This document shows positions 1 through 8,472 of a DNA stretch of 64,000 nucleotides, piece after piece. How positions within the stretch are numbered: the stretch's first letter is position 1; each line of letters begins with the position of its first letter. The notes beneath the pieces are model-generated. The model ran no database searches. It saw only the letters and a program-made list of their open reading frames with translations, and was not told the origin of the DNA. The translations under genes were made by a program, and so were the position numbers. Source of the stretch: Cytobacillus oceanisediminis. GTDB taxonomy: Bacteria > Bacillota > Bacilli > Bacillales > Cytobacillaceae. The DNA lies in contig NZ_QGTW01000007.1 in assembly GCF_003182355.1 (NCBI RefSeq), forward strand, positions 186,001-250,000, given 5' to 3'.

Positions 1-1154
1 CGATAACCGCTCTAGGCCTAGGTTGGCTTGGTGAACCGACGATTGAACATCTGCTTCGCCCTGTGATTAACCAGTTCAATCTGCCGGGTTCCATTTCCCA
101 AGTCGTTTCATTCAGCATCGCGTTTGCTTTTATTACCTTTCTTCACGTGGTTGTTGGCGAATTGGCTCCAAAGACGCTGGCTATTCAAAAAGCTGAAGCC
201 GTTACCCTTTTAACATCGCGTCCTTTAATTTGGTTTTACCGGATCATGTATCCGATTATCTGGGCGTTGAATGGATCAGCCCGTCTTTTAACCAGCATGT
301 TTGGACTAAAGCCCGCTTCTGAACACGAATTGGCCCATTCGGAAGAAGAACTTCGAATCATTTTATCTGAAAGCTATGAAAGCGGCGAAATCAACCAATC
401 TGAGTTTAAGTATGTAAATAAAATTTTCGAGTTTGACAATCGTATCGCGAAAGAAATTATGGTTCCGCGTACAGAGATTGTCTCACTCTCAAAAGATGAT
501 ACACTGGAAAACTTTCTTCAAATCGTCCAGGAAGAAAAATTTACACGTTATCCAATTATAGACGGAGATAAGGACCATATTATCGGCATGGTCAATATAA
601 AAGAAGTCATGACTGACTTGATCATGAATCGTGAATTATCTTCAAGCACACTCGAATCGTATATACGTCCGATTATCAGGGTCATTGACAGCATTCCGAT
701 CCATGAGCTACTTTTAAAAATGCAAAAGGACCGAATCCATATGGCCATTTTGATGGATGAATATGGCGGAACTTCGGGTCTCGTAACCGTGGAGGATATC
801 ATCGAAGAAATTGTCGGAGAAATCCGGGATGAATTTGATATGGATGAAGTGCCAATGATCCGAAATACAAAAGAAGGACACTATATTATTGATTCAAAAG
901 TTCTTGTCAGCGAGGTCAATGACCTTCTTGGAACTGACATAAATGATGAAGATGTCGATACCATCGGCGGCTGGATCTTGACTGAAAATTACGAAGCCAA
1001 ACAGGGCGATACAATCCAGCACGAAAAGTACCTCTTTAAAATCCTTGATATGGAGGAACACCATATTAAGTACATTGAGGTAACAGCCGTTCCTGAAACA
1101 GAAACGGCTCCTGCACAAAAAATACCCTTAACGGAGACCGAGGTCTTGTCATAG
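1..1154 (+). CDS. CNNM/CorC-type transporter with CBS pair (5' truncated)
   Basis: Membrane protein of the CNNM (DUF21) - CBS pair - CorC/HlyC family, linked in bacteria to Mg2+/Co2+ export or tolerance. The reading frame is open to the left window edge. GTG at 63 is therefore an internal Val codon, and the true start lies outside the window. The visible part holds the last DUF21 membrane helices (motif VVGELAPKTLAIQ), then two CBS domains (around RTEIVSLSKDD and EYGGTSGLVTVEDIIEEIVG), then the C-terminal CorC/HlyC domain (VDTIGGWI). B. subtilis yhdP/yhdT are the likely counterparts, but which one cannot be settled from a fragment. A strong terminator follows directly. Confidence 0.9.
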   Translation, partial: ITALGLGWLGEPTIEHLLRPVINQFNLPGSISQVVSFSIAFAFITFLHVVVGELAPKTLAIQKAEAVTLLTSRPLIWFYRIMYPIIWALNGSARLLTSMFGLKPASEHELAHSEEELRIILSESYESGEINQSEFKYVNKIFEFDNRIAKEIMVPRTEIVSLSKDDTLENFLQIVQEEKFTRYPIIDGDKDHIIGMVNIKEVMTDLIMNRELSSSTLESYIRPIIRVIDSIPIHELLLKMQKDRIHMAILMDEYGGTSGLVTVEDIIEEIVGEIRDEFDMDEVPMIRNTKEGHYIIDSKVLVSEVNDLLGTDINDEDVDTIGGWILTENYEAKQGDTIQHEKYLFKILDMEEHHIKYIEVTAVPETETAPAQKIPLTETEVLS

Positions 1155-1166
1155 GACTATAGTAAA

Positions 1167-1199
1167 GAACAGCCCATTGGGGGCTGTTCCTTTTTTTTT
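1167..1199 (+). terminator. Rho-independent terminator
   Basis: A 9-bp perfect stem (GAACAGCCC / GGGCTGTTC) with a 5-nt loop is followed by ten T residues, just downstream of the CNNM/CorC stop codon. Confidence 0.92.
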
Positions 1200-1211
1200 G
1201 ATCCACCATTT

Positions 1212-1844
1212 TTAACGAAAAGGCAAGCTAATAATATAGCCTATATAGAAAAAAAGCTCTCTAAAGAAAAAAGGAATTTTCGTTTCTAATGATGTATAAA
1301 CCGAACTCTGTGTCGGGGATGAATAAGCCTTCATCCCAACATTCTCCGTCATTAGCATAGCTCTTTTCATATGCAAAGGATCGCTGACGATGAGAAATGT
1401 CTCCAAGTGATTATTGGAAGCAACCTTGAGGGCGTACTGGAGATTCTCTTCTGTTATCGCAGATTTCGTTTCAATAAGAATGTCTTCTGTCTTAACATTA
1501 TTTTTTATAGCATATTCCCTCGAGACCTCCGATTCAGCAAACCTGTCCTTACCACTCTTGCCGCCTGTAAAAATTAGCTTCTCAGCATATCCATTTTCAT
1601 AGAGCCAAATCGCATGGTTTATTCTCTCACGTAAAACAGGAGATGGCTCGTCATCCCAAGCTGCAGCTCCGAGGACAATCGCTGCATCCGCCTTAACCAA
1701 TTCATTTTGGGAACTGAAAGACCAAATGCTGTACGCTGAATAGCCTATGAAAATAAGAAAACTAATGCTGAAAACAAAGACAATCCTGCCAATCCGCTTT
1801 TTGGGCACTATTATCCATCCTTTTATCCATTTAATAGGGCTCAT
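1212..1844 (-). CDS. YdcF/SanA-like DUF218 membrane protein
   Basis: About 210 aa. One N-terminal transmembrane helix follows a basic stretch, then an extracellular DUF218 (ElyC/SanA/YdcF) domain. Family signatures visible are ADAAIVLGAA, the PSPVLRERI segment and KLIFTGG, followed by the E-x-x-x-x-x-E region and a DPLHMKRA motif. Family members are implicated in envelope maintenance; the exact reaction is not established. A longer frame opens at a GTG at 1892, but ATG at 1844 is preceded by GGGAAAG and begins right before the basic/TM segment, so it is preferred. It reads in the same direction as the downstream end of the histidine kinase operon, but its partner is unknown. Confidence 0.8.
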   Translation of the reverse strand: MSPIKWIKGWIIVPKKRIGRIVFVFSISFLIFIGYSAYSIWSFSSQNELVKADAAIVLGAAAWDDEPSPVLRERINHAIWLYENGYAEKLIFTGGKSGKDRFAESEVSREYAIKNNVKTEDILIETKSAITEENLQYALKVASNNHLETFLIVSDPLHMKRAMLMTENVGMKAYSSPTQSSVYTSLETKIPFFFRELFFYIGYIISLPFR

Positions 1845-2004
1845 ATGGATTTTTCTTTCCCGTTCTTTATGTAGTACTTGGTGCACGGGCACGAATCAAC
1901 TGCTTTGCTTCCCTTCTTTGCCCTTTTCCTGCATCAATGGGCACGAGCAAACCACCTTCACTAAGCTCCCTGCATGCATAATAGTTTGGCTGCCCCCTCC
2001 TCCC

Positions 2005-3411
2005 TTATGCTCTCGGAACCCTAATCGTAAATTTAGTACCCTTCCCATTTTCACTGCTCACTGTTATTTTTCCATCATGCAGCTGGACGAGCTGTTTAAC
2101 AATTGAAAGCCCTATGCCGAATTCACCAAATGAATGATTGGTCCTGGACAAATCCGCTTTGTAAAACCGCAGCCAGATGGACTCGATTTCCTGCGGATCA
2201 ATGCCGATGCCTGTATCTTCAATTTCAATGATTGTTTCATTGGGACCCTCGTTTCCCCTTAAAAATATGCGGCCATTCTCCGTAAATTGGATGCTGTTCT
2301 TGACGATGTTCGTAAGAATTTGGATGAGGCGGTCATAATCCGCATAAACAGTAATTTCTTCATCAGCCTCTATATAAATCCTATTTCCTTTTTCCTCTGC
2401 CTGAATTTCAAGCTGCTCCTTTACGATTTCAAAGGCTTCCATCAGATTAATATCCATTTTATTTAACTGCAGCTGATTGGATCTGATTTTCTCATAATCA
2501 AGGTTTTCATTTACAAGACGAATGAGCCTTTTTGCCTCCCGGTCAATCAGTACCATCCCTTTTGCTTTTTCCTTCTCCGGAATCCATCCATCCTTAATCC
2601 CTTCAGCCAATCCGCTGATTGTTGTTAGGGGTGTCCGCAATTCATGAGACACGTCTGCAATAAATTTTCTTCTTCTATTTTCCAGCCGTTTAATTTCTTC
2701 ATTTGATTCCTTTAGCTTGGCTGCCATTTCATTAAAATCCTTAGCCAGATCACCGATTTCATCCATATATGTATATGGGACATTCACATCATAATTCCCG
2801 GATGAGATCATGGAGGCAGCATTCCGGAGATCTGTAATCCTTTTGATCAGGTTTTTGGAAAGGACGAGGCTTAATAAAATAGTTGCTGTTAAAGAAATAA
2901 TGATGGTATATAATAAAAATCTGTTTAGCTGGCTCACCACTTCCATGGCGCCGGTAATTGGCGATAGCAGCAGCACCCCGCCAATGAGCCTGCCTCCCTG
3001 CATATAGGGAAGGGCAACCAATGTTACTTCCTGATCAAAACGTTTTATATCATGCTTGACAGATACTCTATTCCCTTTGGAGATTTCCTCCCATTCAGCC
3101 TTTGTCAGCTGAATCATCGGATCTGACTTTAGCTCCGGGTACAAGACCCTGCCTTTATTGTCAAAGAGAATATATTTAATATTTCTTGCGTCCAGCAGCT
3201 GGCTGTATTCGGTTAAAAATTGCTCGTTTCCTTCTATCCGGACAGTTAAATCTGTTAGAATCCGTTCTCCATAGGAATTCAATTCATCCACTTTATTTTC
3301 GAAAATATAATTCTCAACAAACTGGGAGAAAAGCAGGCTTAATAATAGGAACGCCAAGATTAGAATGCTGACGTGGCTGATCAGCAGCTGATAAAAATAT
3401 TTAATTTTCAT
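2005..3411 (-). CDS. Membrane sensor histidine kinase
   Basis: 468 aa. Domain order: TM1 (about 10-32), an extracellular sensor segment of about 130 aa, TM2, HAMP, HisKA and HATPase_c. Visible catalytic motifs are the H box FIADVSHELRTPL (phospho-accepting His), the N box NIVKNSIQF, the G1 box DTGIGI and the G2 region FGIGLSIVKQL. The start is ATG 3411 (MKIKYFY), not the longer in-frame GTG. This start overlaps the last codons of the upstream response regulator by 11 bp, as in translationally coupled two-component pairs. The stimulus cannot be read from the sequence; the extracellular part resembles a Cache/PAS-like sensor only in size. Confidence 0.93.
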   Translation of the reverse strand: MKIKYFYQLLISHVSILILAFLLLSLLFSQFVENYIFENKVDELNSYGERILTDLTVRIEGNEQFLTEYSQLLDARNIKYILFDNKGRVLYPELKSDPMIQLTKAEWEEISKGNRVSVKHDIKRFDQEVTLVALPYMQGGRLIGGVLLLSPITGAMEVVSQLNRFLLYTIIISLTATILLSLVLSKNLIKRITDLRNAASMISSGNYDVNVPYTYMDEIGDLAKDFNEMAAKLKESNEEIKRLENRRRKFIADVSHELRTPLTTISGLAEGIKDGWIPEKEKAKGMVLIDREAKRLIRLVNENLDYEKIRSNQLQLNKMDINLMEAFEIVKEQLEIQAEEKGNRIYIEADEEITVYADYDRLIQILTNIVKNSIQFTENGRIFLRGNEGPNETIIEIEDTGIGIDPQEIESIWLRFYKADLSRTNHSFGEFGIGLSIVKQLVQLHDGKITVSSENGKGTKFTIRVPRA

Positions 3412-4102
3412 TACCCGCTGCCGTTTCATCAAATTTATAGCCAACTCCCCAAACGGTATGGATAAAAGGCTGTTCTGCCGTGCCTATCTTTTTCCTGAGC
3501 CGTTTTATATGTACATCAACTGTCCGCTCATCTCCGTAAAACTGATATCCCCAGACACTATCAAGCAGCTGTTCCCGTGTAAAAACCTGCTTCGGATGTT
3601 TAACCAAATAATAGAGCAAGTCAAACTCCTTAGGAGTCAGATTGTTGAGAACCTGGCCATTAAAATAAGCCTCCCTTGATTCTTTGCTGATTTTAAAAAA
3701 TTCGCTGGAAATATAATGGCTCTCCTCCCCTGAAGCCGTTTCAGCCTGAAACCGTCTTGTGACAGCTTTAATTCTTGCCATTAGCGTAAGCGGGCTAAAG
3801 GGCTTTGTTACATAATCATCAGCTCCCATTTCAAGCCCTAAAACCTGGTCGGATTCACTATCCTTGGCCGTGAGCATAATAATTGGCACCTTGCTTAGTT
3901 CCCTTATTTTTCGGCAAAGAGTCACACCATCCATAATGGGAAGCATCCAGTCAACAATTATGAGATCCCATTTTTCTTTATTGAACCGCTCGAAGCCTTC
4001 CTGGCCATCATGGACAAAAACTCCTTGATAACCTTCTTTCATAAAAAACATCTCAAGCATTGAACAGACACTTTCGTTATCTTCCACAACAAGAATTTTC
4101 AT
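3401..4102 (-). CDS. OmpR/PhoB-family response regulator
   Basis: 233 aa: N-terminal receiver domain and C-terminal winged-helix DNA-binding domain. Acidic pocket E8/D9, phospho-acceptor D51 in LIIVDWMLP, T78 and K100 (VTKP) are all present. The output domain shows the typical LTPKEFDLLYYL and TVDVHIKRLRKKI motifs. It is the first gene of a two-gene operon with the sensor kinase that overlaps its 3' end. It resembles PhoP/WalR/YclJ-type regulators in general layout; regulon unknown. Confidence 0.95.
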   Translation of the reverse strand: MKILVVEDNESVCSMLEMFFMKEGYQGVFVHDGQEGFERFNKEKWDLIIVDWMLPIMDGVTLCRKIRELSKVPIIMLTAKDSESDQVLGLEMGADDYVTKPFSPLTLMARIKAVTRRFQAETASGEESHYISSEFFKISKESREAYFNGQVLNNLTPKEFDLLYYLVKHPKQVFTREQLLDSVWGYQFYGDERTVDVHIKRLRKKIGTAEQPFIHTVWGVGYKFDETAAGNEN

Positions 4103-4276
4103 TTCCCCACACCATCCCCGAACATCTTCTTTCCTTAAATTAAATCGAAATTATCGTTTTTTTTCAATGAATATCTTTGTCCCTTATCGTTTTCTTTATA
4201 AAATTTATTATGGTTTCACAATAGATTGGGACATGCTATAAGCGAAGCAATATTTAGAAAAGGAGTGTTTGACACT

Positions 4277-4918
4277 ATGAAAAAAAGATTATTAACAGTA
4301 TTGGCTTTTTGCTTCCTTTTAATAGGATTGGCCCTTTCAGTGAACGCAGAAGTTATGCCAAAAGAAAAAAAACAAAATCAAGAGCAAAAATACGAACATC
4401 ATCACCGCATTATTGATGAATCCCTTTTAAATAGCCTGCAGGAAAAAGGGTATTCCAAAAAAGAAATTTTCATAGCAGCCCATATTGCCAACTTCTCAAA
4501 GCAAAAAGTTGAAGAGGTTTTGGCTTTTTATAAAAAGAATGATTCTTCCTGGGAGAAAACAGCTCAGCATTATGGAGTTGATTTAGATAAAATTAGGAAT
4601 CACCACCATCAAATGGATAAGTTCCTTGAAAAAAATAAAGACATTGTCCTTAAAAACGTCTCAGAGTATTCGGGGAAAACAGCCCAAGAATTGCAGGAAT
4701 ATCTTGATAAAGGAATACCTTTGCGTTTCCTCGTTTCCGGTTCAGCCATGGCTAAGGCAGCCAACAAGGATTTAAGCGATATTATAAAAATGAAGGAACA
4801 GGAAAAATCTTTTCATGAAATAAAAAAAGAACTCAATCTTGAAAATGAACAAATCCATACTGAAATGAAAAAGCTTGTCGATAAAATCCAGGAGGATATT
4901 AGAAAAACGGAGGAGTAA
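4277..4918 (+). CDS. Secreted helical protein of unknown function with internal repeat
   Basis: About 213 aa. A clear Sec signal peptide (MKKRLL, hydrophobic core, cleavage near VNA-EV) leads into a Lys/Glu-rich, mostly helical mature protein. No family is recognised. Two segments look like repeats of one helix-turn unit: IAAHIANFSKQKVEEVL with SWEKTAQHYGVD, and VSGSAMAKAANKDLSDIIKM with SFHEIKKELNLE. In each, an A-x-x-(I/M)-A helix is followed by a (W/F)xxxxxxxG/Nx(D/E) element. A His-rich stretch (YEHHHR) follows the signal peptide. ATG 4277 has AGGAG 11 nt upstream, whereas the longer frame from 4226 has no such site. It is divergent from the two-component operon, so it could be a target of it (inference). 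Confidence 0.75.
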   Translation: MKKRLLTVLAFCFLLIGLALSVNAEVMPKEKKQNQEQKYEHHHRIIDESLLNSLQEKGYSKKEIFIAAHIANFSKQKVEEVLAFYKKNDSSWEKTAQHYGVDLDKIRNHHHQMDKFLEKNKDIVLKNVSEYSGKTAQELQEYLDKGIPLRFLVSGSAMAKAANKDLSDIIKMKEQEKSFHEIKKELNLENEQIHTEMKKLVDKIQEDIRKTEE

Positions 4919-4935
4919 CTCTATTTTTCATCAAA

Positions 4936-4974
4936 AAACCGCAGAGGCCCTAATCTGCGGTTTCGTTTTTTTTT
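4936..4974 (+). terminator. Rho-independent terminator
   Basis: A 10-bp perfect stem (AAACCGCAGA / TCTGCGGTTT) with an 8-nt loop, then CG followed by a run of T, directly after the secreted protein gene. Confidence 0.9.
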
Positions 4975-5007
4975 ATTCAGGATTATAATTTAATTGGAGG
5001 TGTTACC

Positions 5008-5328
5008 ATGATGGATGAAAACCCGCTGCCGTCCCCTGACGGCTTAGATGAAGAAACCTTATTTATGGTTTCCCAAACTTTTAAAGCCTTATCTGATCCA
5101 ACCAGGCTGCGTATTTTGCATTTATTATTTCACGGGGAGTATTCGGTTAATGAAATAGCTGAAAATCTTTCACTTTTGCAATCAACTGTATCCCACCAGC
5201 TCCGATTTTTGAAAAACCTTAGACTGGTTAAATTCCGGCGTGATGGAACCACTCTTTTTTACAGCCACGACGATGAACATGTCATTAGTTTATTGAAGCA
5301 GGCTATCGAACACGCCCAGCATTCCTGA
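5008..5328 (+). CDS. czrA: ArsR-family zinc-responsive repressor, CzrA-like
   Basis: 106 aa winged-helix repressor. The helix-turn-helix is around [21 protein letters not shown]. The C-terminal helix carries Asp89, His91, His102 and His105. The spacing D-x-H, +11, +3 is the same as the alpha-5 zinc/cobalt site of Staphylococcus aureus CzrA (D84/H86/H97/H100). It should bind its operator without metal and let go when Zn(II) or Co(II) is bound. The gene is convergent with czcD, whose promoter holds a matching inverted repeat at 6292. The start is ATG 5008 or the adjacent ATG 5011, behind GGAGGTG. Confidence 0.93.
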   Translation: MMDENPLPSPDGLDEETLFMVSQTFKALSDPTRLRILHLLFHGEYSVNEIAENLSLLQSTVSHQLRFLKNLRLVKFRRDGTTLFYSHDDEHVISLLKQAIEHAQHS

Positions 5329-5356
5329 TTAAGCTGTCCTCTGGTCACCCACAGCC

Positions 5357-6274
5357 TTAATTGCAATTATCCCTATGACCGGGACAGCCTTCTTTCTCCC
5401 CCTCCACCTGTATTGTACTGTGCTCAATGCCATATTCATCATGCAGCACCGCTTGCGCTTCATGAAGGACAGCATCATGGCCTCCAGCATGCTCAATAAC
5501 GAGGTGGCAGCTTAGTGAAGGAAAACCGGATGTAATCGTCCAAATATGAAGATCATGGACATCCTTGACATGGTTAACTTTGAGAAGCTCCTTTTTTATA
5601 TCTTCAGGATTCAAATGGGAAGGAGTCCCCTCCATTAAAATATGGAAAGATTCCTTTACGACTCTCCAGCCGCTAATTAAAATCAGAATAGCCACAATCA
5701 CACTCGCAATCGGATCTGCTATGCCCCAGCCAAAGAAGTAAATCAGAAGTGCAGCGGTGATGGCTCCAACAGAACCAAGCAAATCCCCTAATACATGCAA
5801 AAATGCGCTCCTGACATTCAAGTTATGGTCCTTATCTCCTTTCATCAAAATAAAGGCTGCAGCAATGTTCACTAGCAGGCCGATAGATGAGATAACGAGC
5901 ATTCCAAAGCTTTGAACCGCTGGCGGCTCAAGAATACGATGATACGCTTCAAAGAAAATATAGAAGGAAATCAGGAGAAGTGTAATTCCATTTATCGATG
6001 CAGCAATGATTTCAAACCTTTTATACCCAAATGTTTTCGAATTTGTAGCCTTCTTTTCCCCCATTTTAATGGCCAGAAAGCTTAAACCTAGTGCGGCTGC
6101 GTCACTCAGCATATGCCCCGCATCCGATAGCAGTGCCAGACTGTTGGTGAGAATACCGCCTATTACCTCTACAACCATAAAGGAAGCGATCAGAAAAAAT
6201 GCCCCCATTAAAGCTTTTTTATTGCCTGTATGATGGTGATCATGCGAATGTGAATGCCCGTGTCCGTGTCCCAT
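5357..6274 (-). CDS. czcD: CDF-family zinc/cobalt exporter, CzcD
   Basis: About 305 aa cation diffusion facilitator with six membrane helices and a C-terminal metallochaperone-like domain. The N-terminus is His-rich (GHGHGHSHSHDHHH). The transport-site motifs are present in TM2 (SLALLSDAGHMLSDA, H-x3-D) and TM5 (HVLGDLLGS). It exchanges cytoplasmic Zn2+/Co2+/Cd2+ for protons or K+. ATG 6274 is chosen because GAGGTG lies 6 nt upstream; the GTG at 6283 would sit inside that ribosome-binding site. The promoter region carries a CzrA-type operator. Confidence 0.95.
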   Translation of the reverse strand: MGHGHGHSHSHDHHHTGNKKALMGAFFLIASFMVVEVIGGILTNSLALLSDAGHMLSDAAALGLSFLAIKMGEKKATNSKTFGYKRFEIIAASINGITLLLISFYIFFEAYHRILEPPAVQSFGMLVISSIGLLVNIAAAFILMKGDKDHNLNVRSAFLHVLGDLLGSVGAITAALLIYFFGWGIADPIASVIVAILILISGWRVVKESFHILMEGTPSHLNPEDIKKELLKVNHVKDVHDLHIWTITSGFPSLSCHLVIEHAGGHDAVLHEAQAVLHDEYGIEHSTIQVEGEKEGCPGHRDNCN

Positions 6275-6291
6275 GCTCTGCACCTCTTTTT

Positions 6292-6311
6292 ATATGAATA
6301 TATGCTCATAT
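6292..6311. promoter_or_regulatory. CzrA/SmtB-type operator upstream of czcD
   Basis: Imperfect palindrome ATATGAATATATGCTCATAT (6-bp arms ATATGA/TCATAT, TGAA...TCA core) of the ArsR/SmtB/CzrA operator class, 18 bp upstream of the czcD start. Repression by the CzrA encoded at 5008 is inferred. Confidence 0.8.
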
Positions 6312-6391
6312 ATATTATGTATGACATTGCTTTATTGTTCAATGTTTTTTTATGTCTCTCTTTATATTTAGACTAATTACAAAAAATAAAA

Positions 6392-6422
6392 CAAAAAAAC
6401 TGCCTGAATGAACAGGCAGTCC
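6392..6422 (-). terminator. Rho-independent terminator
   Basis: 8-bp stem (ACTGCCTG / CAGGCAGT) with a 6-nt loop. T runs are present in both directions; it directly follows the NCS2 permease stop codon on the minus strand. Confidence 0.88.
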
Positions 6423-6429
6423 TTTTGTT

Positions 6430-7725
6430 TTATGCCAAATAAACAAAATAACCCATAAACGCAATACATAGTCCATACATAATGGGATGAATCTCTTTTG
6501 GCTTACTTAGTGCAAGCATGGTAATAGGGTAACGAATGAATCCCAAGGCAATTCCTGTTGCTACACTGAATGTCAGCGGCATCATCAGGATTGTTACAAA
6601 CGCCGGAATGGCTATTTCGAGTTTTCCCCAATCAATATGCTTAACCTCCATCGCCATTAGTGCACCTACTATAATCAGCGCCGGAGAAGTAACCTCAGCT
6701 GAAATAACACTTAGCAATGGGGAGAAGAACAACGCAACTGCGAAGCAGGCCGAGATAATAATAGAAGTAAAACCTGTTCTTCCTCCAGCCGCGATACCTG
6801 AACTTGATTCAATCATGGATGCAGTTGTAGAAGTCCCCAATACTGAACCGATTACAGTTGCACTTGAATCTGCAAGCAGTGCTCTTCCGGCATTTGGGAT
6901 TTCGTTATTTTTCATAAGGCCTGCCTGGCTGGCAATGGCAATCAATGCTCCAGCCGTATCAAAAAAGGCTACAAATAAAAAGGTAAAAATAACGGCAAGC
7001 ATTTCAGGTGTAAGGATTTGATCAATGTGCAAAAATACTTCTCCGAAAGTAGGCTCAAGGCTTGGGACAGCCCCAATAATATGTTCCGGCTTTTCAATAA
7101 GCCCAATAAGCATACCAATAGCAGCTGAGATAACCATCCCATAAAAGATAGCCCCTTTAACGCCCCTGACCATTAAAACAATTGTTAATATAAAACAAAA
7201 GACAGCCAGCAGTGTTGCCGGAGATTTAATGTCACCAATCGAAACAAAAGTAGCTTCATTCCCGACAATCAGCCCTGCATTCTTCAAGCCGATAAAAGCG
7301 ATAAAAAAGCCAATTCCGCCAGCAATTGCATGCTTTAAATCCTTCGGGATGATGTTAATAATCTTTTCCCTTATTTTTAATAAGCTTAAAATCACAAACA
7401 AAATTCCGGAAACAAATACACCGGTTAAGGCTGTTTGCCATGGAATGCCCATCCCGATACAAACAGAAAAGGTAAAAAATGAATTCAGGCCCATGCTTGG
7501 CGCAATTCCGATCGGATAGTTGGACAGCAGGCCAATTAGAAGAGAGCCAATAATAGCTGACAATGCTGTGGCAGTAAAAACTGTCCCCTTATCCATTCCA
7601 GCCTGGCTGAGAATAATAGGATTTACAATTAATATATAGGCCATTGACAAAAAGGTGGTTAGACCCGCAATTGTCTCCTGCTTGAATGATGTTCCTCTTT
7701 CATGAAACTGAAAAAATGATGACAC
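6430..7725 (-). CDS. pbuG: NCS2/AzgA-family purine permease (PbuG/PbuO type)
   Basis: 431 aa, about 12-14 hydrophobic helices. N-terminal TTFLSMAYILIVNPIIL, SMGLNSFFTFSV and the central FDTAGALIAIASQAGLM and GTSTTASMIESSSGIAAGGRTG motifs are signatures of AzgA-like hypoxanthine/guanine permeases. It imports purine bases by proton symport. The gene is preceded by a guanine-class purine riboswitch and an intrinsic terminator, which supports guanine/hypoxanthine as substrate and predicts shut-off when these are abundant. The second NCS2 permease in the window (48801) is controlled differently. The symbol is by riboswitch and family; pbuO is an alternative. Confidence 0.88.
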   Translation of the reverse strand: MSSFFQFHERGTSFKQETIAGLTTFLSMAYILIVNPIILSQAGMDKGTVFTATALSAIIGSLLIGLLSNYPIGIAPSMGLNSFFTFSVCIGMGIPWQTALTGVFVSGILFVILSLLKIREKIINIIPKDLKHAIAGGIGFFIAFIGLKNAGLIVGNEATFVSIGDIKSPATLLAVFCFILTIVLMVRGVKGAIFYGMVISAAIGMLIGLIEKPEHIIGAVPSLEPTFGEVFLHIDQILTPEMLAVIFTFLFVAFFDTAGALIAIASQAGLMKNNEIPNAGRALLADSSATVIGSVLGTSTTASMIESSSGIAAGGRTGFTSIIISACFAVALFFSPLLSVISAEVTSPALIIVGALMAMEVKHIDWGKLEIAIPAFVTILMMPLTFSVATGIALGFIRYPITMLALSKPKEIHPIMYGLCIAFMGYFVYLA

Positions 7726-7765
7726 GCAATTTCCCTCCTCCTTCTCCTAAATAACCAATAAAAAA

Positions 7766-7786
7766 AGCTCCGCAATATGCGAAGCT
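7766..7786 (-). terminator. Terminator hairpin of the purine riboswitch
   Basis: On the minus strand a 9-bp stem (AGCTTCGCA / TGCGGAGCT, one G-U) with a 3-nt loop is followed by seven T residues, between the aptamer and the permease start. It is the likely expression platform. Confidence 0.88.
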
Positions 7787-7838
7787 GCCCATAAAAAAAA
7801 CAGAAGAAAATAGCATGTCAATTAAAACAAGCTATGTC

Positions 7839-7906
7839 CCCTGTAGTCAAGCTATTTGCGGCAGCCTGGTAGAAACGTTCAGACCCTATTTCTGAACATA
7901 TACAGG
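7839..7906 (-). promoter_or_regulatory. Purine riboswitch aptamer, guanine class
   Basis: The minus strand reads as a three-way junction. P1 is CCTGTA/TACAGG. P2 is a 7-bp stem (GTTCAGA / TCTGAAC) with L2 AATAGGG. The junction is the invariant GTTTCTACC. P3 is AGGCT / AGCTT, and then comes TTGACTAC. The specificity base (position 74, the C of GACTA) is C, as in guanine/hypoxanthine aptamers, rather than the U of adenine aptamers. It lies about 110 nt upstream of the NCS2 permease, with a terminator in between, so ligand binding should reduce transcription. Confidence 0.93.
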
Positions 7907-8120
7907 TAATAAGAAAAGCGCAGAGAACACATTTTATTGCTCCCGAGCTAAATATTAAAATATATTAATATAATGTTGATTATTCTAGCAAACTCATGTA
8001 TTGAGGTCAATTTTTTAATTGATTCTGAGATTTTTCTAATGGTTATATAAGAAGAGCAGATGTTAATTTTTTTGTATAAAGGGTAAATACAAAAAAAGCA
8101 GCATGAGGAGGTGGATCAAT

Positions 8121-8435
8121 TTGTACATTGTCTATGCAAGCCTGATTCTTATTGCCGCATCCATGATATTTCTTGGCATATACGCATTTAAAACTTACAA
8201 GGATGCCAAGCCGGCAATTGAAAAGCTGAACGCGATAAGCACTGTCATGCAGCTGAAGGCAGATCAGATAAAAAGCGGAGTTGATGAGCTGACATCAACA
8301 CAACAAGAGATCCAGAAGGATATAGATTATAAGAAACAAACGTTTAATAATACTATTTCAGCAGTAAAAGAAACACCGAAAAAAATAAAAAAATGGTGGA
8401 ACATTAAAATACCATTCATCCACCAAATCAAATAA
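8121..8435 (+). CDS. Small membrane-anchored coiled-coil protein (DUF948-like)
   Basis: 104 aa with one N-terminal transmembrane helix (YASLILIAASMIFLGIYAF) and a helical tail (KPAIEKLNAISTVMQLK through QKDIDYKKQTFNN) resembling DUF948/YtxG-like proteins. Function unknown. The likely start is TTG 8121: AGGAGGTGG lies at 8106-8114 with an ideal spacer. The in-frame ATG at 8103 has no ribosome-binding site of its own and would overlap this one. A terminator follows at once, so it is probably transcribed alone, convergent to the YihY gene. Confidence 0.75.
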   Translation: MYIVYASLILIAASMIFLGIYAFKTYKDAKPAIEKLNAISTVMQLKADQIKSGVDELTSTQQEIQKDIDYKKQTFNNTISAVKETPKKIKKWWNIKIPFIHQIK

Positions 8436-8468
8436 AAACGAGGGGCTATCAATCCCCTCGTTTTTATT
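8436..8468 (+). terminator. Rho-independent terminator
   Basis: 11-bp perfect stem (AAAACGAGGGG / CCCCTCGTTTT), 8-nt loop, T-rich on both strands; it serves both convergent genes. Confidence 0.93.
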
Positions 8469-8472
8469 TGTG

